This document shows positions 42,022-51,080 of a DNA stretch of 59,800 nt, in pieces. The notes under the pieces are model-generated. The model saw only the letters and a program-made list of their open reading frames with translations, was not told the origin of the DNA and ran no database searches. Source of the DNA: Bacteroidota bacterium (lineage in GTDB: Bacteria; Bacteroidota; Ignavibacteria; SZUA-365); contig JAEYUG010000077.1 of assembly GCA_023432805.1 (NCBI GenBank), positions 1-59,800 of the forward strand, in the 5' to 3' direction. The translations under genes and the position numbers were made by a program. Each line of letters starts with the position of its first letter. Positions within the stretch are counted from its first letter, which is position 1.

Positions 42022-44178
42022 TCAGGTGGATTCGAGATCGCGTTCGCGGTGGCGCACATCGCGTGCAACCAGCATTTCTGCAACGGCGCACAGCAGGGCG
42101 AATGCCAGGAGGTATTTCCAGAGTTCGACGCCGAAACGGGCTTCGGTCACGGCAGCACGCACGTCGCCGCGACGGTCGAGACGCACGGGATTCGGGATGC
42201 CGACATGTGTGTACCAGGCTGTGCGGTCGTCGTCATTGATGCGTGTCATGTCGCTTTCGGTGGGATCGATGTTCACGGCGATGCTGCGGACGTGGCGCTC
42301 GCCTGCCCGCAGTTCGTACACACCGGGCTCGTCGAGGTCGGCCAGGGAGATGGAGAGTCCTGCAGCAAGCGATCGCGGCGCGAGCCGCACGGGAGCACCT
42401 GACGGTGTGCGGAGCTCCCACATACTGGCCGCGACCGGAGGCAGCGTGAGGTCGAGTGCTTCACCGACTGTTGCGGTGCGGACGTCGTCTTCACGCGCTG
42501 CGAGATAGTACATCGAACGATGGAGAAGCGGCACGAACACCCCCCGCAACGGGAAGTCTGACCAGGTCAGCACGGCAGGCACCGCCAGCACCAGCACCCG
42601 GCCGGCCCCGCTGCGCTGATCGAGCAGGAAGGCGTCACCCCCGGCAGCGGTGATCACCGCCCGCGCATCATCGCCGCCGCGCAGACGCACGGTGCAGTAG
42701 AGTTGGGGACTCTCGACGCGCGGTGAAGCACCTGCTGAGCGTCCATCGCCGCGCTCGGCGCTGGCAATACCCACGTTGTTGTCAGCGAAAACCCCGCGGA
42801 AGAGGGGATGATCGTAGTCGACAGACCCGAAGCTCGTGAACTGCGACGTGCGGCCCGGTGCCCCGTTGACGCCCGCCGGGGCGGGAAGTCCCACTGCACG
42901 CACGAGCGCGTTGAAGCCGTCGAGCGAGCCCTCTGCATCCGGAAGGACGAGGAGTCCGCCGCCGCCGCGCACCCAGTCAGCGAGGCGGTTGATGGTGGAA
43001 CTGCCGAGCGACGCGGCACCGGCAACCACCACTGCATCGTAGGATGAGAGATTCGCGGCTGCGATCGATGATGCATCTCCTCCCGAAATGTCGAACACTG
43101 AGGTCGCATCAGGTGCGGGCTGCAGAGCAATGCGGAGAATCTGCGCATCCTTCGGTGAGGACGCCGCAACGAGCAGACGCAGGCGCTCGGGTACGTGGAA
43201 GGAAAAATGCCGGGTATTGTCTTCGGGAATGGCGTCGTCTTCGAGTTCGACATGTCCGCGCATGAAGCCCGTGCGTTTGGGGATCACGGAAAAGCGGATT
43301 TCACTGCGGGCCCCCGCTGCAATGTCGACGCTCTGCTGCGTGACGCGTTCGCCATCGAGAAACACGCTGACCAGCGCACCCGACATCGCGGAGCGCGTCG
43401 CATTCACCACTGTGGCGGCGACGTTGGCGGGCTTGTCCTTTTCGAAGAACGACGATTCGAGGCGTACTTCGGCCACCGATGCGTTTTCGGGGGCGGCTTC
43501 ACCGAACGCGACGATGAAGGTTCGCACCGAGGCATCGAAGAGGTCCTTCTGCACCCCGTCGAGCGTGTAGTGCGAGCGCTGCTCGTCGGTGAGGATGTAC
43601 AGTTCGCGGTTGATGTTGCCGCTCGAGGCAAGCAGGACCGACGCGGCGGCGAGCGCATCGGCGCTCTGCACGTGGCGGAACGACGGCTCGATCGCAGCCA
43701 CCGCATCGCGTGCGGAGCCGAGCGCGGCGGTGAAGCGATGACCCTCGCTGCGCGCCTGCGACATGCGTACGATGGCAACCTCGTCGCCCGGTTCGAGCAT
43801 GTCGATGATCTCCATCGCCTTCTCGCGTGCCTGCTTGATGAGGGGTCCGCCATCATCCGATGCGAACATGCTGAACGAGTCGTCGATGACGATCACGACC
43901 GACGACCTGGCCTGCGTGCCCGGGAGGAACCCGAAGGTGCTGCGCAGGGCGGGACGCGTGAACGCCAGTACCGCGAAGATGATGATGAGCGTCCGCAGCA
44001 CGAGCAGCAGCCACTGACGTATCTTCAGCTTGCGGATACGGCTGCGCTGCAGTTCCTTCAGGAAGGTCAGAGTGGAAAACTCCACCACCCGCGCCTTTCG
44101 AAGGGTCAGGAGGTGGAGTATGATGGGAATCGATGCGGCCGCGAGGCCCAGCAGGTAGAGGGGATTGAGAAACGTCAT
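42022..44178 (-). CDS. BatA/vWA-domain membrane protein
   Basis: A 718-residue protein. The N-terminal BatA region has two hydrophobic segments (LYLLGLAAASIPIILHLL; WLLLVLRTLIIIFAVLAF). A von Willebrand A domain follows with an intact MIDAS start, VVIVIDDSFSMF (DxSxS). Next come beta-rich and glutamine-amidotransferase-like regions (YDAVVVAGAASLGSSTINRLADWVRGGGGLLVLP) and a C-terminal transmembrane helix (YLLAFALLCAVAEMLVA). This is the CARF-less BatA/DUF4159-type architecture common in Bacteroidota. Its function is not established. It heads the hflX-rsmI transcript. Confidence 0.82.
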   Translation of the reverse strand: MTFLNPLYLLGLAAASIPIILHLLTLRKARVVEFSTLTFLKELQRSRIRKLKIRQWLLLVLRTLIIIFAVLAFTRPALRSTFGFLPGTQARSSVVIVIDDSFSMFASDDGGPLIKQAREKAMEIIDMLEPGDEVAIVRMSQARSEGHRFTAALGSARDAVAAIEPSFRHVQSADALAAASVLLASSGNINRELYILTDEQRSHYTLDGVQKDLFDASVRTFIVAFGEAAPENASVAEVRLESSFFEKDKPANVAATVVNATRSAMSGALVSVFLDGERVTQQSVDIAAGARSEIRFSVIPKRTGFMRGHVELEDDAIPEDNTRHFSFHVPERLRLLVAASSPKDAQILRIALQPAPDATSVFDISGGDASSIAAANLSSYDAVVVAGAASLGSSTINRLADWVRGGGGLLVLPDAEGSLDGFNALVRAVGLPAPAGVNGAPGRTSQFTSFGSVDYDHPLFRGVFADNNVGIASAERGDGRSAGASPRVESPQLYCTVRLRGGDDARAVITAAGGDAFLLDQRSGAGRVLVLAVPAVLTWSDFPLRGVFVPLLHRSMYYLAAREDDVRTATVGEALDLTLPPVAASMWELRTPSGAPVRLAPRSLAAGLSISLADLDEPGVYELRAGERHVRSIAVNIDPTESDMTRINDDDRTAWYTHVGIPNPVRLDRRGDVRAAVTEARFGVELWKYLLAFALLCAVAEMLVARDVRHRERDLEST

Positions 44179-44268
44179 GCAATCATGTTATGCCCGAATC
44201 TCAAAACATATCCGCGCCCATGCATAAAAACAAGGGAAAGCGCCGCTCCCCCTCAGTTCCTCACGGCG

Positions 44269-44676
44269 TCACGCCACGGGCGCCTGCCCGACGGTCGAGA
44301 TATTGAAGGCTGGGGGATCCTGGATGTGCTTCTTGACAGCACAGAGGGAGGCGGTGCTCACGAGCGCGTCGTGATATTTCTCGGGGAAGTCGGCCGGCAC
44401 GCGAATTTCGATGTCGATGGCGCCGATCATGCGCCTGGCGGGATCATACGTCATCTTCTGCACGAGTTCGATGCCCTCGGTGGGAATGCCGCGCTGCTGA
44501 CAGAAGCCTAGCACATAGATGCCGGCACAGGTGCCGAGAGAGGCAAGAAACAGATCGAACGGGGCCGGAGCGCTGTCGTCGCCTCCTGCCTGCACCGGCT
44601 GATCAGTCGAGATCGTGAAGCCCTTGTACTCTGCGTTCACCTTTTTGCCACCCGGGAAAACAATCTTCATGTCCAT
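44269..44676 (-). CDS. OsmC-family protein
   Basis: A 135-residue protein of the OsmC/YhfA group, small dimeric peroxidases or detoxifying proteins. The two redox cysteines lie in LASLGTCAGIYVLGF and STASLCAVKKHI, and the middle part IDIEIRVPADFPEKY is typical. AGGA precedes the ATG at 44676. It is divergent from ilvE, with which it shares the 160-nt upstream region. Confidence 0.85.
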   Translation of the reverse strand: MDMKIVFPGGKKVNAEYKGFTISTDQPVQAGGDDSAPAPFDLFLASLGTCAGIYVLGFCQQRGIPTEGIELVQKMTYDPARRMIGAIDIEIRVPADFPEKYHDALVSTASLCAVKKHIQDPPAFNISTVGQAPVA

Positions 44677-44838
44677 GTCGAATCCTGCAGTCTGATGATG
44701 AATGTGTTCAATGGAGATGGGATGCTCGGCGTGGGATTTCGATTCGCGCACGTCCCGCTTCCTCACTATATTTCGATACTGGGTCATCCAGAACACACGT
44801 ACCTACACCTTCATCCGACGGATGTTTCAGGAGGAGCA

Positions 44839-45933
44839 ATGGATTCCATCAGCATCACCAAGACAACGACAAGCCGCATCAACACAGTCGATTGGAGCAA
44901 TCTCGGGTTCGGCAAGTTCTTCTCCGACCATGTGTTCATGGCCGACTACATCGATGGAGCGTGGAAGGATCTGCGCATCATCCCCTACGGACCGATGCCG
45001 GTCGAACCCGCGCTCTGTACGCTGCACTATGCGCAGTCGATTTTTGAAGGACTCAAGGCCTTCCACACTGCGGATGGCAGTGTGAATGTCTTTCGTCCCC
45101 ACATGAATGCGAAGCGGCTCAATCGTTCGGCCGAGATGGTGTGCATCCCTGATTTCGATGTTGATCTGCTCGTCGATGGCATTCGCAGACTGATCGCCGT
45201 CGACTACGACTGGGTGCCGACGCAGCGTGGCACCTCGCTCTACATCCGTCCCGTTGTGTATGGCACCGACAATTTTCTCGGCGTCCGCGCCTCGGAAACC
45301 TACCGCCTGATCGTGATGACGTCGCCCGTGGCGTCGTACTATGCCGAAGGACTCAATCCCGTGCGCATCAAGGTCGACAGCGCGCATGTGCGTGCGGTGC
45401 GTGGCGGACTCGGTGCCGCGAAGACGGCAGCCAACTATGCGGCGAGCATCCATGCCGGCAAGAAGGCGAAGGAGGAGGGATTTGCGCAGGTGCTGTTCCT
45501 CGATGGTGTGTCGCATGAACTCGTCGAGGAAGTCGGCACGATGAACATCATGTTCCTGATCGGCGACGAACTGATCACGCCGACGCTCGAGCAGGGTTCG
45601 ATTCTTGCCGGTGTGACACGTGATTCCGTGTTGCATGTCGCGCGCAGCTGGGGCGTCAACGTTGTCGAACGTCCGATCACCATCGAAGAAGTTGCCGGCG
45701 CGCACGCGGCGGGCACCTTGAAGGAAGTATACGGCACGGGTACGGCGGCGGTGATCTCGCCGGTCGGCGAGCTTGTCTACGAAGGCCGCAGCCTGAAGAT
45801 CAACGACGGTGTGATCGGTCCCTTTGCGCAGAAGATGTACGACACGATCACGGGTATTCAGTACGGCGAGATCGAGGATGCGTTCCAGTGGAACGTGCAC
45901 ATCCCGCTCGCGGAGCTGAAGACGGGCGCGTAG
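44839..45933 (+). CDS. ilvE: Branched-chain amino acid aminotransferase
   Basis: Fold-type IV PLP enzyme of 364 residues that interconverts Leu, Ile and Val with their 2-oxo acids. Signatures: LHYAQSIFEGLKAF, the long-form VFRPHMNAKRLNRSAEMVCIP, SLYIRPVVYGTD, the PLP lysine in LGAAKTAANYAAS, LVEEVGTMNIMFL and VYGTGTAAVISPV. It belongs to the eukaryote-like (long) class. A strong AGGAGGAG lies before the ATG. The permease downstream starts 10 nt after the stop and may move its substrates. Confidence 0.94.
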   Translation: MDSISITKTTTSRINTVDWSNLGFGKFFSDHVFMADYIDGAWKDLRIIPYGPMPVEPALCTLHYAQSIFEGLKAFHTADGSVNVFRPHMNAKRLNRSAEMVCIPDFDVDLLVDGIRRLIAVDYDWVPTQRGTSLYIRPVVYGTDNFLGVRASETYRLIVMTSPVASYYAEGLNPVRIKVDSAHVRAVRGGLGAAKTAANYAASIHAGKKAKEEGFAQVLFLDGVSHELVEEVGTMNIMFLIGDELITPTLEQGSILAGVTRDSVLHVARSWGVNVVERPITIEEVAGAHAAGTLKEVYGTGTAAVISPVGELVYEGRSLKINDGVIGPFAQKMYDTITGIQYGEIEDAFQWNVHIPLAELKTGA

Positions 45934-45943
45934 TACACGCGAG

Positions 45944-47491
45944 GTGTTCAAGGACCTCTTCCGGGTCAAGCGCCTGGGTGACATGCTGCATGATGCAGAG
46001 AGCGGCGGCGCCCGTCTGACGCGGGCGCTCGGCGCAACCGACCTGGTCATGCTCGGCATCGGCGCAATCATCGGTGCGGGCATTTTCGCAACGGTCGGAA
46101 CTGCCGCGGCCGGCGATGCCCTCCGGCCGGGGGCGGGTCCATCGATCATGCTCAGCTTCGTGCTCACCGCGATGGCCTGCGCATTCGCCGCACTCTGCTA
46201 TGCGGAGTTTGCCACGCTCGTCCCGATCTCAGGCAGCGCGTACACCTACGCTTACGCCACGCTCGGCGAACTGATCGCCTGGATCATCGGGTGGGATCTC
46301 ATCATCGAGTACGCGGTCGGCAATGTGGCGGTCGCGATCAGCTGGTCGGGCTACTTCGTCGAGCTGATGCGGGGTGTCGGCATCATCATTCCCTCCTGGG
46401 CCGCACTCGATTACCGCAGTGCGATGCAGGGTTTCACCACCGCTGCTGCGCAGCTCGCGCAGGGCGTGCCGATGGCCGAGATCGACGCAGGACTCCTCCA
46501 TGCGCATGCGGCCGTGCAGCAGGCCCCGCGCATCATGGGCGTGCCGGTCATTTTCAACATTCCTGCCGCCGGCATCGTGCTCGCGATCACCTGGGTGCTC
46601 GTGCGGGGCATCCGCGAGAGCTCGCGCATGAACAAGGTGATGGTGGTGATCAAGCTCATCGTGCTGGCGCTCTTCGTCATCGTCGGTGCGCTGTACGTCA
46701 AGCCGGACAACTGGTCGCCCTTCGCACCCAACGGTTTTGCGGGCATCAAGGCCGGAGCGGCGATCGTGTTCTTCGCCTATATCGGTTTCGATGCCGTGTC
46801 CACCGTGGCCGAGGAGACGCGCAATCCCGCCCGCACCCTCCCCATCGGCATCATCGGCAGCCTCGTCATCTGCACCGTCATCTACGTGCTCGTGGCCGCG
46901 GTCTTAACAGGCATCATCCCCTTCGAGGATCTACGTGGTTCGCTCGCGCATGAGAAGGCGGAACCACTGACCATGGCAATGAAGCACATCGGCCTCGGAT
47001 GGGTGGCCGGCATCGTGGCCTTCGGCTCCGTCGTTGCGCACACGGCAGTGCTGCTTGTCTTCCAGCTCGGCCAGCCTCGCATCTTTTTCTCGATGGCACG
47101 CGACGGACTGCTGCCCCGCGTCTTCGCCCGCGTGCATCCCCGCCATCACACCCCGCATGTCACCACGATCGCAACAGGACTCGTCGTCGCGCTCTTCGCC
47201 TCGTTCATGAACATCGACGAGATGGTCGATCTGACCAACATCGGAACCCTCTTCGCATTCGCGCTCGTCTGTCTCGGCGTCATCGTGCTGCGTATCACCG
47301 AACCCGACCGTCCGCGCGCATTCCGGGTCCCGCTGAGTCCCTGGCTCCCCCTGGCCGGCATCGCGTCGTGCGTGTTCCTCATGACAGGCCTTCCGCTGGT
47401 GACATGGGAGCGCTTCATCATCTGGCTCGGGATTGGTGTTGTCATCTACTTCGTCTACAGCCGCACACACAGTCGATTGAACAAGCGGTAG
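45944..47491 (+). CDS. APC-superfamily amino acid permease
   Basis: A 515-residue transporter with about 12-13 membrane helices. The TM1 signature LGIGAIIGAGIFATVG and the later VFFAYIGFDAVSTVAEETRNPARTLPIGI are those of the cationic amino acid transporter (CAT/YfnA) group. It is likely a proton-coupled or exchange importer of amino acids in the inner membrane; the substrate cannot be read from the sequence. The start is a GTG at 45944; an ATG at 45983 is less likely. It is probably co-transcribed with ilvE. Confidence 0.88.
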   Translation: MFKDLFRVKRLGDMLHDAESGGARLTRALGATDLVMLGIGAIIGAGIFATVGTAAAGDALRPGAGPSIMLSFVLTAMACAFAALCYAEFATLVPISGSAYTYAYATLGELIAWIIGWDLIIEYAVGNVAVAISWSGYFVELMRGVGIIIPSWAALDYRSAMQGFTTAAAQLAQGVPMAEIDAGLLHAHAAVQQAPRIMGVPVIFNIPAAGIVLAITWVLVRGIRESSRMNKVMVVIKLIVLALFVIVGALYVKPDNWSPFAPNGFAGIKAGAAIVFFAYIGFDAVSTVAEETRNPARTLPIGIIGSLVICTVIYVLVAAVLTGIIPFEDLRGSLAHEKAEPLTMAMKHIGLGWVAGIVAFGSVVAHTAVLLVFQLGQPRIFFSMARDGLLPRVFARVHPRHHTPHVTTIATGLVVALFASFMNIDEMVDLTNIGTLFAFALVCLGVIVLRITEPDRPRAFRVPLSPWLPLAGIASCVFLMTGLPLVTWERFIIWLGIGVVIYFVYSRTHSRLNKR

Positions 47492-47497
47492 TCGAAT

Positions 47498-47618
47498 GAC
47501 GGACGAGGGCGTCCGTCATCCCACGACGGACGAGGGCGTCCGTCATCCCAACGAGGGCGTCCGTCATCCCACGACGGACGAGGGCGTCCGTCCTCCCAAC
47601 GAGGGCGTCCGTCCTCCC
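47498..47618 (+). repeat. Array of five dispersed palindromic repeat copies
   Basis: Five copies of the CGAGGGCGTCCGTC motif. Copies 1, 2 and 4 carry the full GACGGACG left arm, while copies 3 and 5 lack it. Spacers are only TCCCA or TCCCAA-like, so this is not a CRISPR array. It fills the gap between the permease stop and meaB and remains open in the meaB frame, where it would spell TDEGVRHP repeats. Confidence 0.85.
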
Positions 47619-47663
47619 GGGGGGTGGCTTGTGTGCGAGCGTGGTTCTTCACACATTTCCCGC

Positions 47664-48806
47664 ATGGATACAGTTGAACATGGCATGTCGGGCGGGGCGG
47701 AGTTTCCTGCAGAAGAGAAGGGAAGGGAAGGAAGCGCGCTCGCGATCCTGCCGGGTGTCATCGTGCCTGCCGCACCTCCCGGGGGAAGTCCCCGCCATCG
47801 CCGTCCCTCGCGGGAACTGACCGTCGACGAACATGTGGCAGGCATTCTCGCCGGCGACCGCGTGGTGCTGGGCCGCACGATCACCCTCGTTGAAAGTCTC
47901 AAACCCGCGCACAACGACAAGGCACTCGCCGTGCTGCATGCGCTGATGCCGCATACGGGACGCTCGATCCGCATCGGCATCACCGGCGTGCCGGGTGTGG
48001 GCAAGAGCACGTTCATCGAGGCACTCGGGACGTGGCTCACCGCACAGGGACATCGGCTGGCAGTGCTGGCTATCGATCCCAGTTCGACGATCTCGGGCGG
48101 CAGCATCATGGGCGACAAGACGCGCATGGAGAAACTCGCCGCAGACGAGCGAGCGTTCATTCGTCCCTCCCCCTCTGCGGGATCCCTCGGCGGCGTGGCA
48201 CGCAAGACGCGCGAGGCGATGCTGATCTGCGAGGCTGCGGGATTCGATGTAATCCTCATCGAAACCGTGGGCGTCGGTCAGTCGGAAACCCTCGTGCATT
48301 CGATGGTGGATTTCTTCCTGCTGCTGATGCTCGCGGGCGCAGGCGACCAGCTGCAGGGCATCAAGCGCGGCATCATGGAGCTGGCCGACGCGCTGGCCAT
48401 CACAAAGTCCGATGGCGACAACCTGCTCCCGGCCCGGCACGCGTGCACCGAGTACCGCAGCGCGCTGCACTTCATGACGCCGACCGTTCCCGGCTGGACC
48501 GCGCCGGTGCAGACCTGCTCGGCCCTGACGGGCGAGGGTATCCCGGAACTCTGGGCGAGCATCGAGGCGCATCGCGCGCTGACGAGCACCAACGGGTACC
48601 GCGACCGTAATCGTCGTGAACAGGCACTGGCGTGGATGAATGAGACGATCGAACAGGCGCTCCGGCATCGCTTCCGCACGCACGCGGCGGTGGCCGCACA
48701 ACTGCCGGCACTCGAAGCCGCGGTCCACGACGGAACACTTCCCCCGCTTGCCGCCGCGCGGCAGCTGCTCGAGGTGTTCTTCGGCGAACGCGTGACGGCG
48801 CCGTGA
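47664..48806 (+). CDS. meaB: Methylmalonyl-CoA mutase chaperone GTPase MeaB
   Basis: G3E-family GTPase of 380 residues that protects and reloads methylmalonyl-CoA mutase with adenosylcobalamin. Motifs: GVPGVGKSTFIEALG, AIDPSSTISGGSIMGDKTRM, IRPSPSAGSLGGVA, ETVGVGQSE and a C-terminal dimerisation arm. The frame is open back to 47496 through the repeat array, but I start at the ATG at 47664 (47685 is possible). Even so, about 50 N-terminal residues precede the usual MeaB start (LTVDEHVAGILAGDR). Its client mutA-mutB is at 10.5-14.8 kb. Confidence 0.92.
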   Translation: MDTVEHGMSGGAEFPAEEKGREGSALAILPGVIVPAAPPGGSPRHRRPSRELTVDEHVAGILAGDRVVLGRTITLVESLKPAHNDKALAVLHALMPHTGRSIRIGITGVPGVGKSTFIEALGTWLTAQGHRLAVLAIDPSSTISGGSIMGDKTRMEKLAADERAFIRPSPSAGSLGGVARKTREAMLICEAAGFDVILIETVGVGQSETLVHSMVDFFLLLMLAGAGDQLQGIKRGIMELADALAITKSDGDNLLPARHACTEYRSALHFMTPTVPGWTAPVQTCSALTGEGIPELWASIEAHRALTSTNGYRDRNRREQALAWMNETIEQALRHRFRTHAAVAAQLPALEAAVHDGTLPPLAAARQLLEVFFGERVTAP

Positions 48807-48848
48807 AAAGATAAAAGGATCCGAAAATCATATATGAAGGAGGTTGAC

Positions 48849-49490
48849 GTGAAGCTCATGAAGCAGGTGACGGACGGGATCGTTCGTCCTCACGCGGTGA
48901 TTCTGGCAATGTTCGTTGTGATCGCGGGGTGCGCCACACCGCCGCAGACCGTCGAGCGAGTGGAGCCGCCGAAGATCGAGCGACCGGTTCCCGAGCCCGA
49001 GGTCGATACGCGGGTGTACCGGTATGAAGACCGATACTTCGTGTCCGGTGCGGCGATCGACAAGCCGACGAACATCGACGATCCCATGCAGGCGCTGCGC
49101 GTGATCCAGGTCAAGGAGGGCGCGAACCAGGTGCTCGTGATCTCGGCGTTCGAGAAGGCGGGACGCGATGGGGCCTCGCGCAATGCGGAGACGTGGTTCG
49201 GCATCGAGATGCCGTCGTTCGCACCCGGCACCTACGATGTGGCGAAGGCGGTCAAGCTGACGTACTACCGTTTCACGCTCGACGACAATGTGCGCTACGA
49301 CGGCAAGGAGTACGAGGGGAGCATCACGATCGAGGGCGAGAAGGACGGCGCGATCATCGGTTCCTGCGACGTGCGCGTGCGCGGCATCACGTGGAGCTTC
49401 GAGAAGCCGGCGGCCGTGTTCGATCTGCCGTTCAGCGGATCCTTCCGCATCAAGCAGATACCTCTCGAAGCCACGCGCATCGGTCGCTGA
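48849..49490 (+). CDS. Lipoprotein of unknown function
   Basis: A 213-residue protein with a lipoprotein signal (HAVILAMFVVIAGC, Cys28). The mature part has a proline/glutamate-rich spacer (PPKIERPVPEPEV) and then a beta-rich domain (RYFVSGAAIDKP ... FTLDDNVRYDGKEYEGSITIEGEKDGAIIGSCDVRVRG). AAGGAGGT at 48837-48844 suits the GTG at 48849; the ATG at 48834 would overlap that site. I do not recognise the domain. It lies between meaB and radA. Confidence 0.7.
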   Translation: MKLMKQVTDGIVRPHAVILAMFVVIAGCATPPQTVERVEPPKIERPVPEPEVDTRVYRYEDRYFVSGAAIDKPTNIDDPMQALRVIQVKEGANQVLVISAFEKAGRDGASRNAETWFGIEMPSFAPGTYDVAKAVKLTYYRFTLDDNVRYDGKEYEGSITIEGEKDGAIIGSCDVRVRGITWSFEKPAAVFDLPFSGSFRIKQIPLEATRIGR

Positions 49491-49514
49491 TCGCAGACAG
49501 ACACGGGACGACGT

Positions 49515-50876
49515 ATGGCAAAGACTCGAACACGGTACGTGTGCCAGAGCTGCGGTGCGGCACAGGCACGTTGGAGCGGCAAGTGCGACGCCTGCGGCGC
49601 GTGGAACACGCTCGTCGAGGAACTCGTGGCTCCGGAGGCGAAGGGGGGACGAGGCGCCAGGCAGCAGGCCTCCACTGGCGTGCCGATTCCGATTCCCGAG
49701 GTGGATGCGCGGCGGGATGAGCGCATCGCAACGGGACTCCCCGAACTCGACCGCGTGCTCGGCGGCGGCATTGTGCCCGGTTCGATGACCCTGCTCGGGG
49801 GCGACCCGGGCATCGGAAAGTCGACGCTCATGATGCAGATCTGCCGACTGGATGCTTCCGATCGACGTGTCCTGTATGTGAGCGGCGAGGAGAGCCTGCG
49901 CCAGATCAAGCTGCGCGCCGAACGACTCGGCGTGAACGTTCCCTCCTTCTTCGTCTTCGCCGAAACCAATCTCGACGCGGTGCTCGCGGCAATCGAACGC
50001 ACCGAGCCCGCGCTGGTGATCATCGATTCCATACAGACGATGTACCGGCCCGAGCTCGAAAGCGCACCCGGCAGCATTTCACAGGTCCGTGAATGCACCG
50101 CCGTGCTGACCCAGTGCGCCAAGTCGCAGAACATCCCGATGTTCATCATCGGGCATGTGACGAAGGACGGTGTGATCGCGGGTCCCCGCGTGCTCGAGCA
50201 CATGGTCGACACCGTGCTGCAGTTCGAGGGCGACCATCACCATGCCTACCGCATCGTGCGGGGCACGAAGAACCGCTTCGGCAGCACGAACGAGATCGGC
50301 ATTTTCGAAATGCGCGAGCAGGGACTGCAAGAGGTCGGCAATCCCAGTGAGGTGTTTCTCTCCGAGCGCTCGCGCGGCATCAGCGGATCCTGTGTCTGCG
50401 CAACCCTCGAGGGCACGCGTGCGCTGATGATCGAGGTGCAGGCGCTTGTTTCGCCCAGCACCTTCGGCATGCCGCAGCGCACCGTCTCGGGCATTGACGG
50501 CAAGCGGCTTTCGCTGCTGCTGGCCGTGCTCGAAAAGCGCTACGGTCTGCGCACGGGCCAGTTCGACGTCTTCGCCAATGTGGCGGGCGGCGTGCGTATC
50601 GACGAGCCGGCGGTGGATCTGGGGATTGCCGCGGCGATCGTCTCGAGCGCGCGTGACACGGCCATCGATGCTGGCACGGCCGTCATCGGGGAAGTCGGGC
50701 TCGGCGGTGAGGTCCGCTCTGTGAGCCACGTCGACAAGCGCATCACCGAAGCCGAGAAGCTCGGCTTTGCGCGGATTCTGCTGCCCAAGGGCAACATGAA
50801 GGAGCGGCGCCGTGGCGGGATTCAACTTGTCGAGGTGGAGTCGCTCTCCCAGGCGATGCGCGTGATGGGCCTGTAG
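49515..50876 (+). CDS. radA: DNA repair protein RadA/Sms
   Basis: A 453-residue RecA-family branch-migration ATPase. The N-terminal zinc finger is CQSCG ... CDACG, Walker A is GGDPGIGKST, the RadA-specific KNRFG motif is present (KNRFGSTNEIG), and the C-terminal Lon-protease-like domain includes GGVRIDEPAVDLGIAAAIVSS. It helps process recombination intermediates. It is 24 nt downstream of the lipoprotein gene. Confidence 0.95.
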   Translation: MAKTRTRYVCQSCGAAQARWSGKCDACGAWNTLVEELVAPEAKGGRGARQQASTGVPIPIPEVDARRDERIATGLPELDRVLGGGIVPGSMTLLGGDPGIGKSTLMMQICRLDASDRRVLYVSGEESLRQIKLRAERLGVNVPSFFVFAETNLDAVLAAIERTEPALVIIDSIQTMYRPELESAPGSISQVRECTAVLTQCAKSQNIPMFIIGHVTKDGVIAGPRVLEHMVDTVLQFEGDHHHAYRIVRGTKNRFGSTNEIGIFEMREQGLQEVGNPSEVFLSERSRGISGSCVCATLEGTRALMIEVQALVSPSTFGMPQRTVSGIDGKRLSLLLAVLEKRYGLRTGQFDVFANVAGGVRIDEPAVDLGIAAAIVSSARDTAIDAGTAVIGEVGLGGEVRSVSHVDKRITEAEKLGFARILLPKGNMKERRRGGIQLVEVESLSQAMRVMGL

Positions 50877-50886
50877 CGATCCCGGT

Positions 50887-50916
50887 GCGGCAGCAGCCTG
50901 CGCGGCAGCAGCCTGC
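50887..50916. repeat. 15-bp tandem repeat after radA
   Basis: Two perfect GCGGCAGCAGCCTGC units, then CCAGCGCGGCAGCC as a degenerate third. GGCAG and CTGCC segments could pair to form a terminator-like hairpin between radA and the tRNA. Confidence 0.6.
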
Positions 50917-50983
50917 CCAGCGCGGCAGCCACAGGCCTGTCTTGCATTTCAGGCCGCGGTTGATGACTTTTGTATTCTGTCTT

Positions 50984-51069
50984 GCTCGAGTGGCGGAATT
51001 GGCAGACGCGCCGGACTCAAAATCCGGTGGGCTTTAAAACCCGTGCCGGTTCGACCCCGGCCTCGAGTA
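50984..51069 (+). tRNA. tRNA-Leu (anticodon CAA)
   Basis: Class II tRNA of 86 nt. Acceptor GCTCGAG pairs with CTCGAGT, with a G1-U72 wobble instead of the usual G1-C72. The D arm is GCGGAATTGGCAGACGCG, and the anticodon stem CCGGA/TCCGG encloses the loop CTCAAAA (anticodon CAA, reads UUG). The variable arm GGG-CTTTAAAA-CCC is long, and the T arm is GCCGG TTCGACC CCGGC. The 3' CCA is not encoded. Confidence 0.93.
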
Positions 51070-51080
51070 CACTCCCCTTC

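Noticed and set aside
47498..47618. CRISPR-like array
   Set aside because: The spacers are only a few bases and identical, and half the units are truncated. The same core occurs at other loci. No cas genes are present.
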